Shown: piece by piece, positions 7,902 through 17,390 of the stretch
Numbering within the stretch: position 1 is the stretch's first letter
Layout: every line of letters begins with the position of its first letter
DNA from: Candidatus Gastranaerophilales bacterium
GTDB lineage: Bacteria > Cyanobacteriota > Vampirovibrionia > Gastranaerophilales > Gastranaerophilaceae
DNA: 34,106 nucleotides
Direction of reading: 5' to 3'
NCBI GenBank assembly: GCA_944324405.1
Contig: CALUWF010000017.1
Location: 1-34,106, forward strand
Notes under the pieces: generated by a model
Told to the model about the DNA's origin: nothing
The model's database searches: none
Seen by the model: the letters and a program-made list of their open reading frames with translations, nothing else
Made by a program: the position numbers and the translations under genes

Positions 7902-8753
7902 ATGAACCAAGATACACCACAACATATGTATAGTGCGGTTCCGCCTACAAAAATGAGAAACCGCGAGGAGAAATTCAGGGAAGCAAAAAACATCCCCTTT
8001 TGGCATTTTGTCGGTGATATTGTTTTTGCAAAGATGATTGAAGCGCGCTTTTATTCGGTAATGTATAAAAATCTTGATAACCTTGAACAGCGCGACAAAA
8101 CAAAAGCCACGATATTTTATGCCCCCCATAATAACTGGTGGGACGGGGTTTTGGCGTATAATATCGTATACAGGATAATTAAAAAAGCAATAGATAAACC
8201 GCGTTTTCGATTTATGATTGAGGAAATGAACAGATTTCCGCTTTTTCAGTATGTAGGGTGTTTTCCGATAAATAAAAAATCCCCGCAGGCGTCTATGAAA
8301 TTCCTTCAATATGCGGTAACAACGCTTGACAGTCCGGATATTGCCTTCTGGATTTTCCCGCAGGGAATAATCCGTCCGCCGATGTACAGACCTGAAATTT
8401 TTCAGTCCGGACTTGCATATATAGCAAAAGAAGCGGTTAAAAAATTCGGCGGGGTTAACCTTGTGCCCGTTGCCATAAACTATACATTTTTAAGGCAGGA
8501 CAGGCCCGAAATACTTATAGAATTCGGCAAGCCGAGAATTATGAAAGACTCCTCTTTCAACAGAAAAGAGCTGACTCATACTCTTGAGCGCGAATTTGAG
8601 CAATTTTTAGATAAGCAGCAAGCTGATATTTCAAGCGCAAATTTTGAAGGCTATCATTATCTATACAGGCAAAAACTCAAATGGTGGCGCTATATTGAGC
8701 AAAAATTGAAAGCAAAAGGCTTAAAAAATAAAGAAATAATAGACTTAAAATAG
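7902..8753 (+). CDS. Lysophospholipid / glycerol-3-phosphate-type acyltransferase (PlsC-like)
   Basis: Member of the LPLAT acyltransferase superfamily, which transfers acyl groups to glycerolipids or pigments at the membrane. The 283-residue product has the HX4D catalytic motif H76-NNWW-D81, a block II-like segment around CFPINKK, and the FPQGIIRPP block corresponding to the FPEGTRS substrate/phosphate motif, with the usual Glu replaced by Gln. No clear transmembrane helix is visible; residues 33-50 and 84-95 are hydrophobic patches. The exact substrate cannot be assigned. Its own near-consensus promoter lies directly upstream, and the ROK kinase gene follows after 7 bases, so these two and probably mfd form an operon. 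Confidence 0.85.
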   Translation: MNQDTPQHMYSAVPPTKMRNREEKFREAKNIPFWHFVGDIVFAKMIEARFYSVMYKNLDNLEQRDKTKATIFYAPHNNWWDGVLAYNIVYRIIKKAIDKPRFRFMIEEMNRFPLFQYVGCFPINKKSPQASMKFLQYAVTTLDSPDIAFWIFPQGIIRPPMYRPEIFQSGLAYIAKEAVKKFGGVNLVPVAINYTFLRQDRPEILIEFGKPRIMKDSSFNRKELTHTLEREFEQFLDKQQADISSANFEGYHYLYRQKLKWWRYIEQKLKAKGLKNKEIIDLK

Positions 8754-8760
8754 GAAACAA

Positions 8761-9717
8761 ATGAAAAAATACTCTGTCGGAATAGATTTAGGCGGGACAA
8801 AAATCCTTGCGGGCATTGTCGAAAAAGAAAGCGGCAAGGTGCTTTTTGAAGTTAAAAATAAAACAAAAAAAGAAAAAGGTAACAAAAAAATAACCGCAAA
8901 AATTATTGAAACACTGGAGGAACTTTTTGAAACCTCAAATGTGCCGAAAGAAGAAATCTCATCTGTCGGCATAGGTCTTGCGGGTCAAGTAGAGAGAAAC
9001 AAAGGGATTTTAATCAACGCGGTTAACCTTGAGTGTAAAGATTTAAATATAAAAGAAATCCTTGAAGAAAAGTTTTCAATACCCGTAAATATAGGAAACG
9101 ACGTTGAAGTTGCCACATTTGGGGAATTAAAATTCGGCTCGGGCATCGGCTACAAAGACATTGTCTGTATATTTGTAGGCACAGGTATAGGCTCAAGCAT
9201 TGTAAAAGACGGCAAAATTCACCTTGGCGCAAGCCAGAGTGCCGGTGAAATCGGTCATATAATTGTCGATTTAAACGGCAGAGCATGCGCATGCGGCGCA
9301 AACGGCTGTCTTGAGGCTTACGCTTCAAGAAGTGCCATTGAATCAAGGATTTTAGGCGCCGTAAAAAAGGGTAGAAAATCAATCATAACAGAGCTTGCAG
9401 ACGGCAAAAGTATAAGCTCCAAGCACATCAAAAAGTCGCTTGAAGCGCATGACGAAGTTGTGACACAATATGTAAATGAGGCAATAGACTACCTCTCAGG
9501 CGGTATTGCAAGTGTTATAAATTTCTACAATCCAGAGCTTATAATCCTTGGCGGCGGACTCATTCAAAGTATTGACGATTTTTATTTGCAGACAATTAAA
9601 AAAGCCCGTGCAAAAGCACTCCCCACTCCCGCGCTTTCAATAGAGTTCAAAAAAGCGTCCCTTGGCGACTATTCGGGTGTAATAGGAGCCGCGCTTTTAG
9701 AACAGAGGGTTATCTGA
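8761..9717 (+). CDS. ROK-family sugar kinase (glucokinase-like)
   Basis: ATP-dependent sugar kinase of the ROK family, probably phosphorylating glucose or a related hexose. The 318-residue product opens with the ATP-binding GIDLGGTKI. It has the catalytic-region NIGNDVEVATFGE (Asp as base), the GTGIGSSIV glycine motif, and the ROK signature GEIGH followed by the zinc motif CACGANGCLE. No DNA-binding domain is present, so it is a kinase and not a ROK repressor. AGGAA lies 5 bases before the ATG. It is seven bases after the acyltransferase stop and 27 bases before mfd. Confidence 0.92.
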   Translation: MKKYSVGIDLGGTKILAGIVEKESGKVLFEVKNKTKKEKGNKKITAKIIETLEELFETSNVPKEEISSVGIGLAGQVERNKGILINAVNLECKDLNIKEILEEKFSIPVNIGNDVEVATFGELKFGSGIGYKDIVCIFVGTGIGSSIVKDGKIHLGASQSAGEIGHIIVDLNGRACACGANGCLEAYASRSAIESRILGAVKKGRKSIITELADGKSISSKHIKKSLEAHDEVVTQYVNEAIDYLSGGIASVINFYNPELIILGGGLIQSIDDFYLQTIKKARAKALPTPALSIEFKKASLGDYSGVIGAALLEQRVI

Positions 9718-9744
9718 TAAAAATTTTTGTGCAATACTTAATCT

Positions 9745-12700
9745 ATGTCTAACGATTTAACAAATATACAAATTCCTGCACTGAATCGTTTTTTAGCGCT
9801 CAACGGCGTTTCAAAACTCTCTTTAAGCGCGCTTAATAACCCCTTAAGGCTTCTTATTTTTAAAGCAATTCTTAAACAAAATAAAAAAATACTCTACATC
9901 ACCCCGAGCGAACAGGAAGCGCTGAAATTTCAAAAGGATTTGGAAAATTTTTGCGAAATTGAAGCCAAAATTTTCCCCTCTCAGGAGATAAATTTTTACG
10001 ATGATGTGGAGAAAAATTACTACATTTATCAGGAACAAATAAACGTCCTTTTAGGCTCTTATGATGTTGTTTTGGCGCCTATCCGCTCGCTTTTTGAAAA
10101 ATTTGCATCAAGAAATTTTTATGAGAAAAACTCTGTCAAAATAAGGGTAAATGAGGATGTTGACTATCAAAAACTTATAAAAACCCTCTCAAAACTCGGC
10201 TATAAGCGCACCACAAGTGTTGTTGACACTTCGGAATTCAGCGTAAGGGGCGATATTTTAGACATCTACACCCTTGATAAAAATCCCGTGAGAATAGAGT
10301 TTTTTGGCGACACTGTTGAGGATATAAGATACTTTGACCCAAAAACCCAGCGCAGCTTTGAAAAAGCAAAAGAGATAACAATTTACCCTCTCTATAAATT
10401 TTTGCCCGATGAAAACACAATTGAGGATTTTAAACAAAAACTTCTAAAGCAGGCAAAGGGTACAAACAACGAACTCGCGCAGGATATTTACAATCAAATT
10501 TGCGAGAAAATAAATGAAAGCGGCTATTTTGACGGCATTGAATATTATCAGAGCTATTTAACAAACTCCCTGTGCAGCCCTCTTGAATATTTTAAGGATT
10601 ATGTCGTAATTCTTGACGAGTCATCTCAAATATTTGCAAAGTTTGAAAATCTCGATAAAGACTTTTGCGAACAGTATCAAAAAGAATTATCTTCAAATCT
10701 TAAATTACCTTTATTGGAGCTTAATCATACAAGATACGACGAATTTATACACGATATTAAAAAATTCAAAACAATCGGATTTGACAACTTTTTAGACGAT
10801 GATTACGACAAACTGATTGAGTTTGAAACCTCGCTTGCGCCGATTTTTTCTTCCGATATGGAAGAAATAGGCACATATATAAAAAATAATTTGAAAAACA
10901 ACTGCAAAATATTCATCTGCACCGACTACCCCAAACGAATAAAAGAAGTGCTGAACGAGCAGGAAATATTTTCCGACAACGTTTTAATCAAGCCCTCTCT
11001 CAGCTTTGGCGGAGGAATTGTCGATTTTAACGACAATTTTGAAATTCCCAAGGGAAGATATATATTTTTATCCGACAAAGAACTTTTTAACAAGCGCTCA
11101 AAAGACGTCACCGTAAGAAAATATTTTAAAAACAAACAATCTCAGGACTATATAGACTCGATAAACGATATAAAAGAAGGTGAATACGTAGTCCACTCAA
11201 TCCACGGGGTGGGCATATACAAGGGGCTTACAAAACAAGAGATTGACGGTGCAAAAAAAGACTATCTTGAAATTGAATTTGCAAATAACGACAAGCTTTT
11301 TATGCCAGCGGAGCAAATAAATCTTCTCTACCGCTACAGAGGTTCAGGCTCAATAAAGCCCAAACTCTCCAAAATGGGCGGAAGCGCATGGGAAGCGACA
11401 AAATCAAAAGCAAAGGCGGAAGTTGAACTTATAGCGCAGGATTTACTTGAACTCTATGCAAAAAGACAAATGTCACAGGGGATTGCCTTTGACCCCGATA
11501 CAACATGGCAGTTTGAAATGGAAGATGCTTTTGAATACACCGAAACACCCGATCAAATGAAGGCAATAATAGACACAAAAGCAGATATGGAAGCCGCGCG
11601 CCCGATGGACAGGCTGATTTGCGCCGATGTCGGTTTCGGTAAAACGGAAATCGCCATAAGGGCGATGTTTAAAGCCGTTATGTCGGGCAAACAAACGGCA
11701 CTCATCGCCCCGACCACAATACTCACGCTTCAGCACTACCAGACAATTTATGAAAGGTTTAAACCCTTTAGTGTCCGGGTTGAGCTGCTCTCAAGATTTA
11801 AAAGCGCAAAAGAACAAAAACAGATTGTAAAAGAAATAAACGAAGGTACGGTTGATGTTGTAATCGGTACACACAGGCTTCTTGGCGACGATATTCAATT
11901 TAAAAATCTCGGACTTCTGGTAATTGACGAGGAGCACAAATTCGGGGTAAGGCATAAAGAAAAACTTAAAAAATTCCGCGAAAACATTGACATACTTGCA
12001 ATGTCGGCTACTCCCATCCCCCGTACGCTCAATATGGCGCTCTCCGGCATAAAAGATTTATCCGTCATAAACACCCCGCCTAAAAACCGTCTGAGTGTTA
12101 AAACTTACGTGGGCGAGTTTAGCGAAGCGTATTTAAAAAATGCCGTAAACCACGAGATACAGCGCGACGGGCAGGTTTTCTACCTCTACAACCGTGTCGA
12201 AACAATTTATCAATTCAGAGATTATCTGACCTCAATTTTGCCCAACGTAAGGATAGCCGTGGCACACGGACAGATGAAAGACGGCGAACTTGAAAAAATA
12301 ATGTATGAATTTGCAAATAAAGAATATGACCTTCTGCTGTGCACAACAATTATAGAATCAGGGCTTGATATTTCAAATGCCAATACAATTATAATCCATG
12401 ACTGCGACCGTTTCGGTCTTGCCCAGCTGTATCAGCTCAGAGGGCGGGTCGGGCGCTCCGACAGGCAGGCATATTGCTACTGTTTTTACAAAAAATCAAA
12501 AGAACTCACCCCTGATGCATACAAGCGCCTGAATGCCATAAAAGATTTTGAAAGCCTCGGCAGCGGTTATCACATAGCGCTGAGGGACATTGAAATTCGC
12601 GGCGTGGGAAATATTTTAGGCTCAAAACAGCACGGACATATGGTAAATGTCGGTTTTGACACCTATTGTAACCTTCTTGAAGAGTGCGTAAACGAACTTA

Positions 12701-13239
12701 AGGCAAACCAATCAAAAGACCCTTATGCAAAAGAAAAAATCAAAAAACCGCAAAACACGGTTGTTGACATTAATGTAACGGCATTTATACCCGATGAATG
12801 GGTGGGCGGATATGAACAAAAAATGCTTGAATATAAACGATTGAGCGATGTTAAAAACACCGCGGAGCTTGATAATGTTGTATTGGGTTTTAAAGACAGA
12901 TTTTCAAAACTCCCGCAGAGTGTCGAAAATCTCATAAAAATCATAAGACTAAGACTTAGTGCGGAACAATGTGATATTTCATCAATCCGTGAAACTCCCG
13001 ACAATATAAGGATTTATACACCTTTTAGTGAAAGGGAGTGGATGTATTTGAGAAGAAAAATTGATTTTTCCATAACGAAATATTTCAAATTCACAAACCC
13101 CCCAAAGTCAGTTACGGAAACAAAAGGCATACTGTTGATGAATAAAAATAATCTTAACTTTGATGAAATATTTAACATATTAACAGATTTGTTTTATTAT
13201 ATATCTAAAGTAATATCGGAATTCAAAATTCAAAATTAA
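9745..13239 (+). CDS. mfd: Transcription-repair coupling factor (Mfd)
   Basis: DNA translocase that removes stalled RNA polymerase and recruits UvrA. The 1164-residue length is normal. Domains in order: UvrB-like N-terminal domains (1-350), the CarD-like RNA polymerase interaction domain beginning at GEYVVHSIHGVGIYKG (about residue 475), the RecG-like SF2 motor with Walker A DVGFGKTE (K633) and DEEH box (D728-H731), the helicase motif SATPIPRTLNMA, the QLRGRVGRS motif VI region, and a C-terminal TRCF domain. The ATG has no strong Shine-Dalgarno. Confidence 0.97.
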   Translation: MSNDLTNIQIPALNRFLALNGVSKLSLSALNNPLRLLIFKAILKQNKKILYITPSEQEALKFQKDLENFCEIEAKIFPSQEINFYDDVEKNYYIYQEQINVLLGSYDVVLAPIRSLFEKFASRNFYEKNSVKIRVNEDVDYQKLIKTLSKLGYKRTTSVVDTSEFSVRGDILDIYTLDKNPVRIEFFGDTVEDIRYFDPKTQRSFEKAKEITIYPLYKFLPDENTIEDFKQKLLKQAKGTNNELAQDIYNQICEKINESGYFDGIEYYQSYLTNSLCSPLEYFKDYVVILDESSQIFAKFENLDKDFCEQYQKELSSNLKLPLLELNHTRYDEFIHDIKKFKTIGFDNFLDDDYDKLIEFETSLAPIFSSDMEEIGTYIKNNLKNNCKIFICTDYPKRIKEVLNEQEIFSDNVLIKPSLSFGGGIVDFNDNFEIPKGRYIFLSDKELFNKRSKDVTVRKYFKNKQSQDYIDSINDIKEGEYVVHSIHGVGIYKGLTKQEIDGAKKDYLEIEFANNDKLFMPAEQINLLYRYRGSGSIKPKLSKMGGSAWEATKSKAKAEVELIAQDLLELYAKRQMSQGIAFDPDTTWQFEMEDAFEYTETPDQMKAIIDTKADMEAARPMDRLICADVGFGKTEIAIRAMFKAVMSGKQTALIAPTTILTLQHYQTIYERFKPFSVRVELLSRFKSAKEQKQIVKEINEGTVDVVIGTHRLLGDDIQFKNLGLLVIDEEHKFGVRHKEKLKKFRENIDILAMSATPIPRTLNMALSGIKDLSVINTPPKNRLSVKTYVGEFSEAYLKNAVNHEIQRDGQVFYLYNRVETIYQFRDYLTSILPNVRIAVAHGQMKDGELEKIMYEFANKEYDLLLCTTIIESGLDISNANTIIIHDCDRFGLAQLYQLRGRVGRSDRQAYCYCFYKKSKELTPDAYKRLNAIKDFESLGSGYHIALRDIEIRGVGNILGSKQHGHMVNVGFDTYCNLLEECVNELKANQSKDPYAKEKIKKPQNTVVDINVTAFIPDEWVGGYEQKMLEYKRLSDVKNTAELDNVVLGFKDRFSKLPQSVENLIKIIRLRLSAEQCDISSIRETPDNIRIYTPFSEREWMYLRRKIDFSITKYFKFTNPPKSVTETKGILLMNKNNLNFDEIFNILTDLFYYISKVISEFKIQN

Positions 13240-13257
13240 TCATAAGGAGTAAAATTT

Positions 13258-14388
13258 ATGAAGTTTACAAAAGTATTTTTAAGCGCTTTTTGCTCTGTTT
13301 TATTGTTTGCGGGCTGCACTTCAAATAATAAAGCAATTGTCACCGTAAACGGCGAAGCTATTACAAGGGCTCAGTATAACGAAGTTATGGATCTTATAAA
13401 AAAAGGCCCTCAATTTAAGGCTGCATCAAAAGAACAGCAGCAAGAAAACAGCCCTATGATGTTAATGGCAAAAGACAGAATTGTTCAGGATTTAATTACA
13501 AAAACATTGCTTGAACAGGAGTTTGACAAACGCAAAATAGAAGCAAGCGATGCTGAAATTGAAGCAAAAAAAGAAGAGCTCATAAAGCAAATAGGCTCAA
13601 AAGAAAAATATCAAGAAGCACTTAAACAAAACGGCGTATCCGAATCGAAAGTCGAAGAAGATTTGGCAAATGTGATAAAAGTTGATAAACTCGCTTCCGC
13701 AATTTCGGATACATCCGTAAGCGATAAAGAAGTAAAAGATTTTTATAATGAAAATAAAGCGCAGTTTAACTTCCCCGAAAGAGTTCGCGCTTCTCATATT
13801 TTAATTGAAGCAAACCCGGAATTAATCAAAAAATCAATAATCGACGCGGATAAAGACGGCAAATTAAGCGCGGCTGATATTGATAAAAAGGTAAAAGAAG
13901 AACTCGATAAAAAAATGGCGTTAGCACGCGATGTAAGAGCACAGGTGCTTAAAAACCCAAAAGAATTTGCGGCGCTTGCGAAGAAATATTCAAATGATAC
14001 CGGCAGCGCACAAAAGGGCGGAGATTTAGGCTATTTCCCAAGAGAAGCTATGGTAAAAGAATTCTCTGATGTTGCTTTTGCAATTAAGTCTGATACCGTA
14101 TCGGAAATTGTTGTTACAAGATATGGCAACCATATAATTATGGTAACCGACCATGCCGCAGCCGGACTTGCACCTTTTGAACAAGTAAAGGGTGAAATTA
14201 AGGCAATGCTTGAACAAAATAAAAAACTCGGCGCAATGCAAAACCTTTTCAACGGTTTAAAATCAAATGCAAAAATAGAATACAATGACCCCGAGTTTAA
14301 TCCTGAAAATATTCAAAAACAACTCAGAGAAGCAGCAATGCCGCAGCCGCAGGGCGCGCCCGTTCAAACTCCTTCTGAGACAAAATAA
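13258..14388 (+). CDS. Lipoprotein peptidyl-prolyl isomerase (SurA/PrsA-like parvulin)
   Basis: Extracytoplasmic chaperone-isomerase that probably assists folding of exported proteins. The 376-residue product has a signal peptide with lipobox LFAGC (Cys20), a SurA_N-like helical region (about 25-160), then a parvulin domain starting at RVRASHILIEA (about 176) and continuing through DTGSAQKGGDLGYFPREAMVKEF and GNHIIMV (to about 300). The tail is Pro/Gln-rich. Between the first strand and the rest of the parvulin fold is an insertion with a perfect EF-hand loop pattern at residues 196-207 (D196, D198, D200, G201, L203, D207). AAGGAG precedes the ATG. It is 18 bases after mfd and followed by a terminator. 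Outer-membrane versus inner-membrane lipidation cannot be decided. Confidence 0.9.
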   Translation: MKFTKVFLSAFCSVLLFAGCTSNNKAIVTVNGEAITRAQYNEVMDLIKKGPQFKAASKEQQQENSPMMLMAKDRIVQDLITKTLLEQEFDKRKIEASDAEIEAKKEELIKQIGSKEKYQEALKQNGVSESKVEEDLANVIKVDKLASAISDTSVSDKEVKDFYNENKAQFNFPERVRASHILIEANPELIKKSIIDADKDGKLSAADIDKKVKEELDKKMALARDVRAQVLKNPKEFAALAKKYSNDTGSAQKGGDLGYFPREAMVKEFSDVAFAIKSDTVSEIVVTRYGNHIIMVTDHAAAGLAPFEQVKGEIKAMLEQNKKLGAMQNLFNGLKSNAKIEYNDPEFNPENIQKQLREAAMPQPQGAPVQTPSETK

Positions 14389-14407
14389 CTTATGAAATGA
14401 TTTTATG

Positions 14408-14451
14408 CAGCCGTCGACAACAACAAGTTATTGACGGCTGTTTTAATTTTT
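14408..14451 (+). terminator. Intrinsic terminator after the parvulin gene
   Basis: CAGCCGTC (14408-14415) pairs with GACGGCTG (14433-14440), followed by a T-rich run (14441-14451). It lies 20 bases after the parvulin stop and just before the ribosome site of rfaE2. No separate rfaE2 promoter was seen, so read-through may supply rfaE2. Confidence 0.75.
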
Positions 14452-14462
14452 AAAGGTGAGAT

Positions 14463-14927
14463 ATGGGAAAAATTATCGAAAAAGACAAACTGGAAGAACT
14501 GCTCAAGGTTTTAAGGGCAAAAAAGAAAATAATTGTCGCCACAAACGGCTGTTTTGACATTTTGCATGTCGGGCATGTCAGATATTTAAAAAAGAGTAAA
14601 ACATTCGGCGATGTTTTAATAGTGGGTCTTAACTCCGATAAATCCGTGCGTTCGATTAAGGGTGAAGGACGCCCGATTAATAATGAAAACGACAGGGCGG
14701 AAGTGCTTTGTGCGCTTGAGTGTGTGGACTACGTTATTCTTTTTGACGAAGATTCGCCAAAAGATTTACTTGAAATAATTAAGCCTAACATCTATACAAA
14801 AGGGGCGGATTATACCCTCAAAACCTTGCCTGAGGCTGATGTGGTGCTTAAAAATAACGGCTGGGTAGAGTTTATTGAGCTTGTCGAGGGCAAATCCACA
14901 ACAAAACTAATCGACAAAATGAAATAA
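14463..14927 (+). CDS. rfaE2: D-glycero-beta-D-manno-heptose 1-phosphate adenylyltransferase (RfaE2 type)
   Basis: Nucleotidyltransferase that makes ADP-heptose for the LPS inner core; it equals the C-terminal half of E. coli HldE. The 154-residue stand-alone domain has the nucleotidyltransferase signature NGCFDILHVGH (H35-x-G-H38), GLNSDKSVRSIKG, the conserved R in NDRAEVL, and TKGADYT. A stand-alone RfaE2 implies that the heptose kinase (RfaE1/HldA) is encoded elsewhere. AGGTGAG precedes the ATG. The related glycerol-3-phosphate cytidylyltransferases are less likely because the downstream genes are lipid A genes. Confidence 0.88.
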   Translation: MGKIIEKDKLEELLKVLRAKKKIIVATNGCFDILHVGHVRYLKKSKTFGDVLIVGLNSDKSVRSIKGEGRPINNENDRAEVLCALECVDYVILFDEDSPKDLLEIIKPNIYTKGADYTLKTLPEADVVLKNNGWVEFIELVEGKSTTKLIDKMK

Positions 14928-14939
14928 TTGTACTAAAAT
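14911..14939 (+). promoter_or_regulatory. Promoter of the lpxD-lpxC-fabZ-lpxA unit
   Basis: -35 TCGACA (14911-14916), 17-base spacer, -10 TAAAAT (14934-14939). The -35 lies inside the last codons of rfaE2. Transcription would start near 14946, 28 bases before the lpxD GTG. Confidence 0.55.
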
Positions 14940-14973
14940 AGACATATTCTGATAGCATTTGAGGAGTAATAAG

Positions 14974-16083
14974 GTGAGTAAAAAAACTTTTACACAAAAA
15001 GAGATTTCTGAAATTTTAGGCGGCATTTTAACTGTTGTTGAAGAAAGTATTATTGATAAAGTCGCCCCGCCTTTACTCGCCGATGAAACAACGCTTGCGC
15101 TTGCGCTAGGGGAAGATGAAATAACAAATTTAGCCCAAACAAAGGCTAAAGCAGCACTTGTTCCCTTGGGTGTAAGCCTTGAAAATATTACGACAATTGA
15201 AGTTGAACGCCCCAGACTTGCTATGATGAAACTTTTAAATTTATTTTACGAAGGCCCGGATACCCCGGCCGGAATTCATCCGAGCGCTGTTATCCACCCC
15301 GAAGCAAAATTGGGGCAAAATGTTTCAATAGGCCCTAATGTTGTTATTTCGCGCGGTGCACAGATTGGCGATAACACTGCAATTCTCCCTAATGTTTATG
15401 TCGGAAAATTCGCCAAAATCGGCGCAAATTGCCTTTTCCACCCCGGAGTTAACATCGGCGACAGGGTGCAAATCGGCGACAGATGCATAATTCACCACGG
15501 CGCAAGCCTTGGCGCGGACGGGTTCAGCTTTGTAACCGAAACTCCCGACAATATTGAAAGCGCAAGAAAAGAAGGAGAGATAAAAGGGGGGAAAGAAAAT
15601 CAGAAAGTATTTAAAATCCCTTCCTTGGGCTCGGTTGTAATAGGTAATGACGTCGAAATCGGTGCAAATGCAACAATTGACAGAGGTACCATTGAAAATA
15701 CAACAATCGGCGATCAAACAAAAATTGATAACCTTGTAATGATAGGTCACAACTGCAAAATCGGCAGAGCCTGCATGATAGTATCGCAAGTAGGTATAGC
15801 CGGCTCCTGCGAAATCGGCGACAGGGTTGTAATAGCGGGACAAGCAGGGCTTGCCGACCATATCTCAATCGGTGATGATTGTATTATTCTGGCGCAATCG
15901 GGTGTTACTAAATCTCACCCCGCAAAAACCGTCCTTATGGGCGCCCCCGCGGTTCCGAGAAAAGACTTCTTAAAACGCATGAAATATTTGAACGAAGCGG
16001 AAGTTATGGTTCAAAAATACAAAAAATATCAACACTTATTAGAAGACTATGAGAAATTTTTAAATGAAGACGGTAAAATCTAA
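14974..16083 (+). CDS. lpxD: UDP-3-O-acylglucosamine N-acyltransferase (LpxD)
   Basis: Adds the second 3-hydroxyacyl chain from ACP to UDP-3-O-acylglucosamine, the third step of lipid A synthesis. The product of 369 residues has an N-terminal LpxD uridine-binding domain (about 1-95), then a left-handed beta-helix of hexapeptide repeats (about 100-320, repeated I-G-x-N/D units), the catalytic His in [12 protein letters not shown], and a C-terminal helical tail. The start is GTG at 14974, chosen for GAGGAG seven bases upstream; the frame is also open 15 bases further upstream from a TTG with no ribosome site. The 3' end overlaps lpxC by 20 bases. Confidence 0.95.
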   Translation: MSKKTFTQKEISEILGGILTVVEESIIDKVAPPLLADETTLALALGEDEITNLAQTKAKAALVPLGVSLENITTIEVERPRLAMMKLLNLFYEGPDTPAGIHPSAVIHPEAKLGQNVSIGPNVVISRGAQIGDNTAILPNVYVGKFAKIGANCLFHPGVNIGDRVQIGDRCIIHHGASLGADGFSFVTETPDNIESARKEGEIKGGKENQKVFKIPSLGSVVIGNDVEIGANATIDRGTIENTTIGDQTKIDNLVMIGHNCKIGRACMIVSQVGIAGSCEIGDRVVIAGQAGLADHISIGDDCIILAQSGVTKSHPAKTVLMGAPAVPRKDFLKRMKYLNEAEVMVQKYKKYQHLLEDYEKFLNEDGKI

Positions 16084-16909
16084 AATAACTGCAAACGGCA
16101 GGGGACTTATGACAAATCTTGAAGCACAGCTTGAGATTTGTCCTAACACATCAAATGAAAAACAAGGCATTCGCTTTTTTATAAACGATAAAATGATTGA
16201 GGCAAAAACCTCAAATGTCGTTTCATGCGAGCATTTTGTAGTGCTTGCAAATGTACAGGACGGCGCGGACGCTAAAATTGCGCTTATTGAGCACTTTATG
16301 GCGGCATGTGCCGTCTGCGGAATTGATAACCTTGATGTACATTTTAAATCTCAGGGCTATGAAGTTCCCATTATGGACGGCAGTGCAAAAGTCTGGGTTG
16401 ATTTATTTAACGAAACTGGTTTTCAGGGTGAGTCCGCTCCTGTTAAGCCCGTAAACAACCATTTTGTTTTTTCATACAACAACTCTATGATTGTACTTAT
16501 GCCAAACCCGAACAAAACAACAATAACATATGCCGTAAACTATAATCATCCCGACCTGAAAAACCGCTGGGTAAATTTAAATCAGGATACAAATTTGAAT
16601 GAAATAGTTGAAGCGCGCACTTTCGGCTACTTAAAAGACCTTGAAACATTTCAAAAAATGGGAATTTCAAAAGGTGTGACCATTGAAAATACGGTCGGTA
16701 TGAAAGATGACGGCACTTACACAACTCAATTAAGGAGCGAATTTGAACCCGCTAAGCACAAAATCCTTGATATAATAGGCGATTTGTATCTGACAGGTAT
16801 TAATCCGCTTATGCTTAATGCCAATATTTTTGTAAAAGAAGCGGGGCATGCTCTGCATATTCAATTTGCAAAAAATATCGAAAAAAGTTTGTGCGAACAA
16901 AGTTTGTAA
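16064..16909 (+). CDS. lpxC: UDP-3-O-acyl-N-acetylglucosamine deacetylase (LpxC)
   Basis: Zinc-dependent deacetylase, the committed step of lipid A synthesis. The 281-residue product has the two-domain LpxC layout. Zinc ligands are visible as the His in ALIEHFMAA and as the H-x3-D pair in [14 protein letters not shown]. Other marks are the conserved [13 protein letters not shown] and [12 protein letters not shown]. The N terminus [13 protein letters not shown] matches the usual start of the fold. The ATG lies inside the end of lpxD, so translation is probably coupled. FabZ follows after 18 bases. Confidence 0.95.
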   Translation: MKTVKSKITANGRGLMTNLEAQLEICPNTSNEKQGIRFFINDKMIEAKTSNVVSCEHFVVLANVQDGADAKIALIEHFMAACAVCGIDNLDVHFKSQGYEVPIMDGSAKVWVDLFNETGFQGESAPVKPVNNHFVFSYNNSMIVLMPNPNKTTITYAVNYNHPDLKNRWVNLNQDTNLNEIVEARTFGYLKDLETFQKMGISKGVTIENTVGMKDDGTYTTQLRSEFEPAKHKILDIIGDLYLTGINPLMLNANIFVKEAGHALHIQFAKNIEKSLCEQSL

Positions 16910-16927
16910 TTTAATAAAGGAGATAAG

Positions 16928-17377
16928 ATGGATACAACTACAGACAAGCCATTATCTATGGATGTAACTGAGATTATGGATATGATTCCTCACAGATACC
17001 CTTTTCTGCTTGTAGACAGAATAACAGAGTATGTTCCGGGGAAATATTCAAAAGGTTATAAAAATTTAACTGCAAATGAAATGTTTTTTAACGGACATTT
17101 CCCGGGAAACCCCGTTATGCCCGGAGTTTTACAGATTGAAGCCATGGCGCAGACAGCCGCCCCCATTCTTTTATCGCTCGATCAATACAAAGGCAAGCTT
17201 GCACTTTTTGCCGCGGTTGATAAAGTGAGATTTAAAAACATCGTGCGCCCGGGGGACAAACTCGAGATGGAAGCATATATGACAAAAATCAAAGGCCCCA
17301 TCGCAAAGTGTGACGCGCGCGCGTATGTTGACGGGAAACTCTGTGTAGAAGCCGAAATTACAATAGCATTAAAATAG
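16928..17377 (+). CDS. fabZ: 3-hydroxyacyl-ACP dehydratase (FabZ)
   Basis: Hot-dog fold dehydratase of fatty acid elongation; it competes with LpxA and LpxD for 3-hydroxyacyl-ACP. The 149-residue product shows IPHRYPFLLVDRI, the catalytic His in NGHFPGNPVMPGV and the catalytic Glu in QIEAMAQ. AAAGGAG lies 5 bases before the ATG. Its place between lpxC and lpxA matches the order in cyanobacteria. A short N-terminal extension precedes the core. Confidence 0.96.
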   Translation: MDTTTDKPLSMDVTEIMDMIPHRYPFLLVDRITEYVPGKYSKGYKNLTANEMFFNGHFPGNPVMPGVLQIEAMAQTAAPILLSLDQYKGKLALFAAVDKVRFKNIVRPGDKLEMEAYMTKIKGPIAKCDARAYVDGKLCVEAEITIALK

Positions 17378-17390
17378 AAAGTGTGAAAAA

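Noticed and set aside
14959-14973. TTG start five codons upstream of the lpxD GTG
   Set aside because: It would place the GAGGAG ribosome site inside the coding sequence; the GTG at 14974 has ideal spacing.
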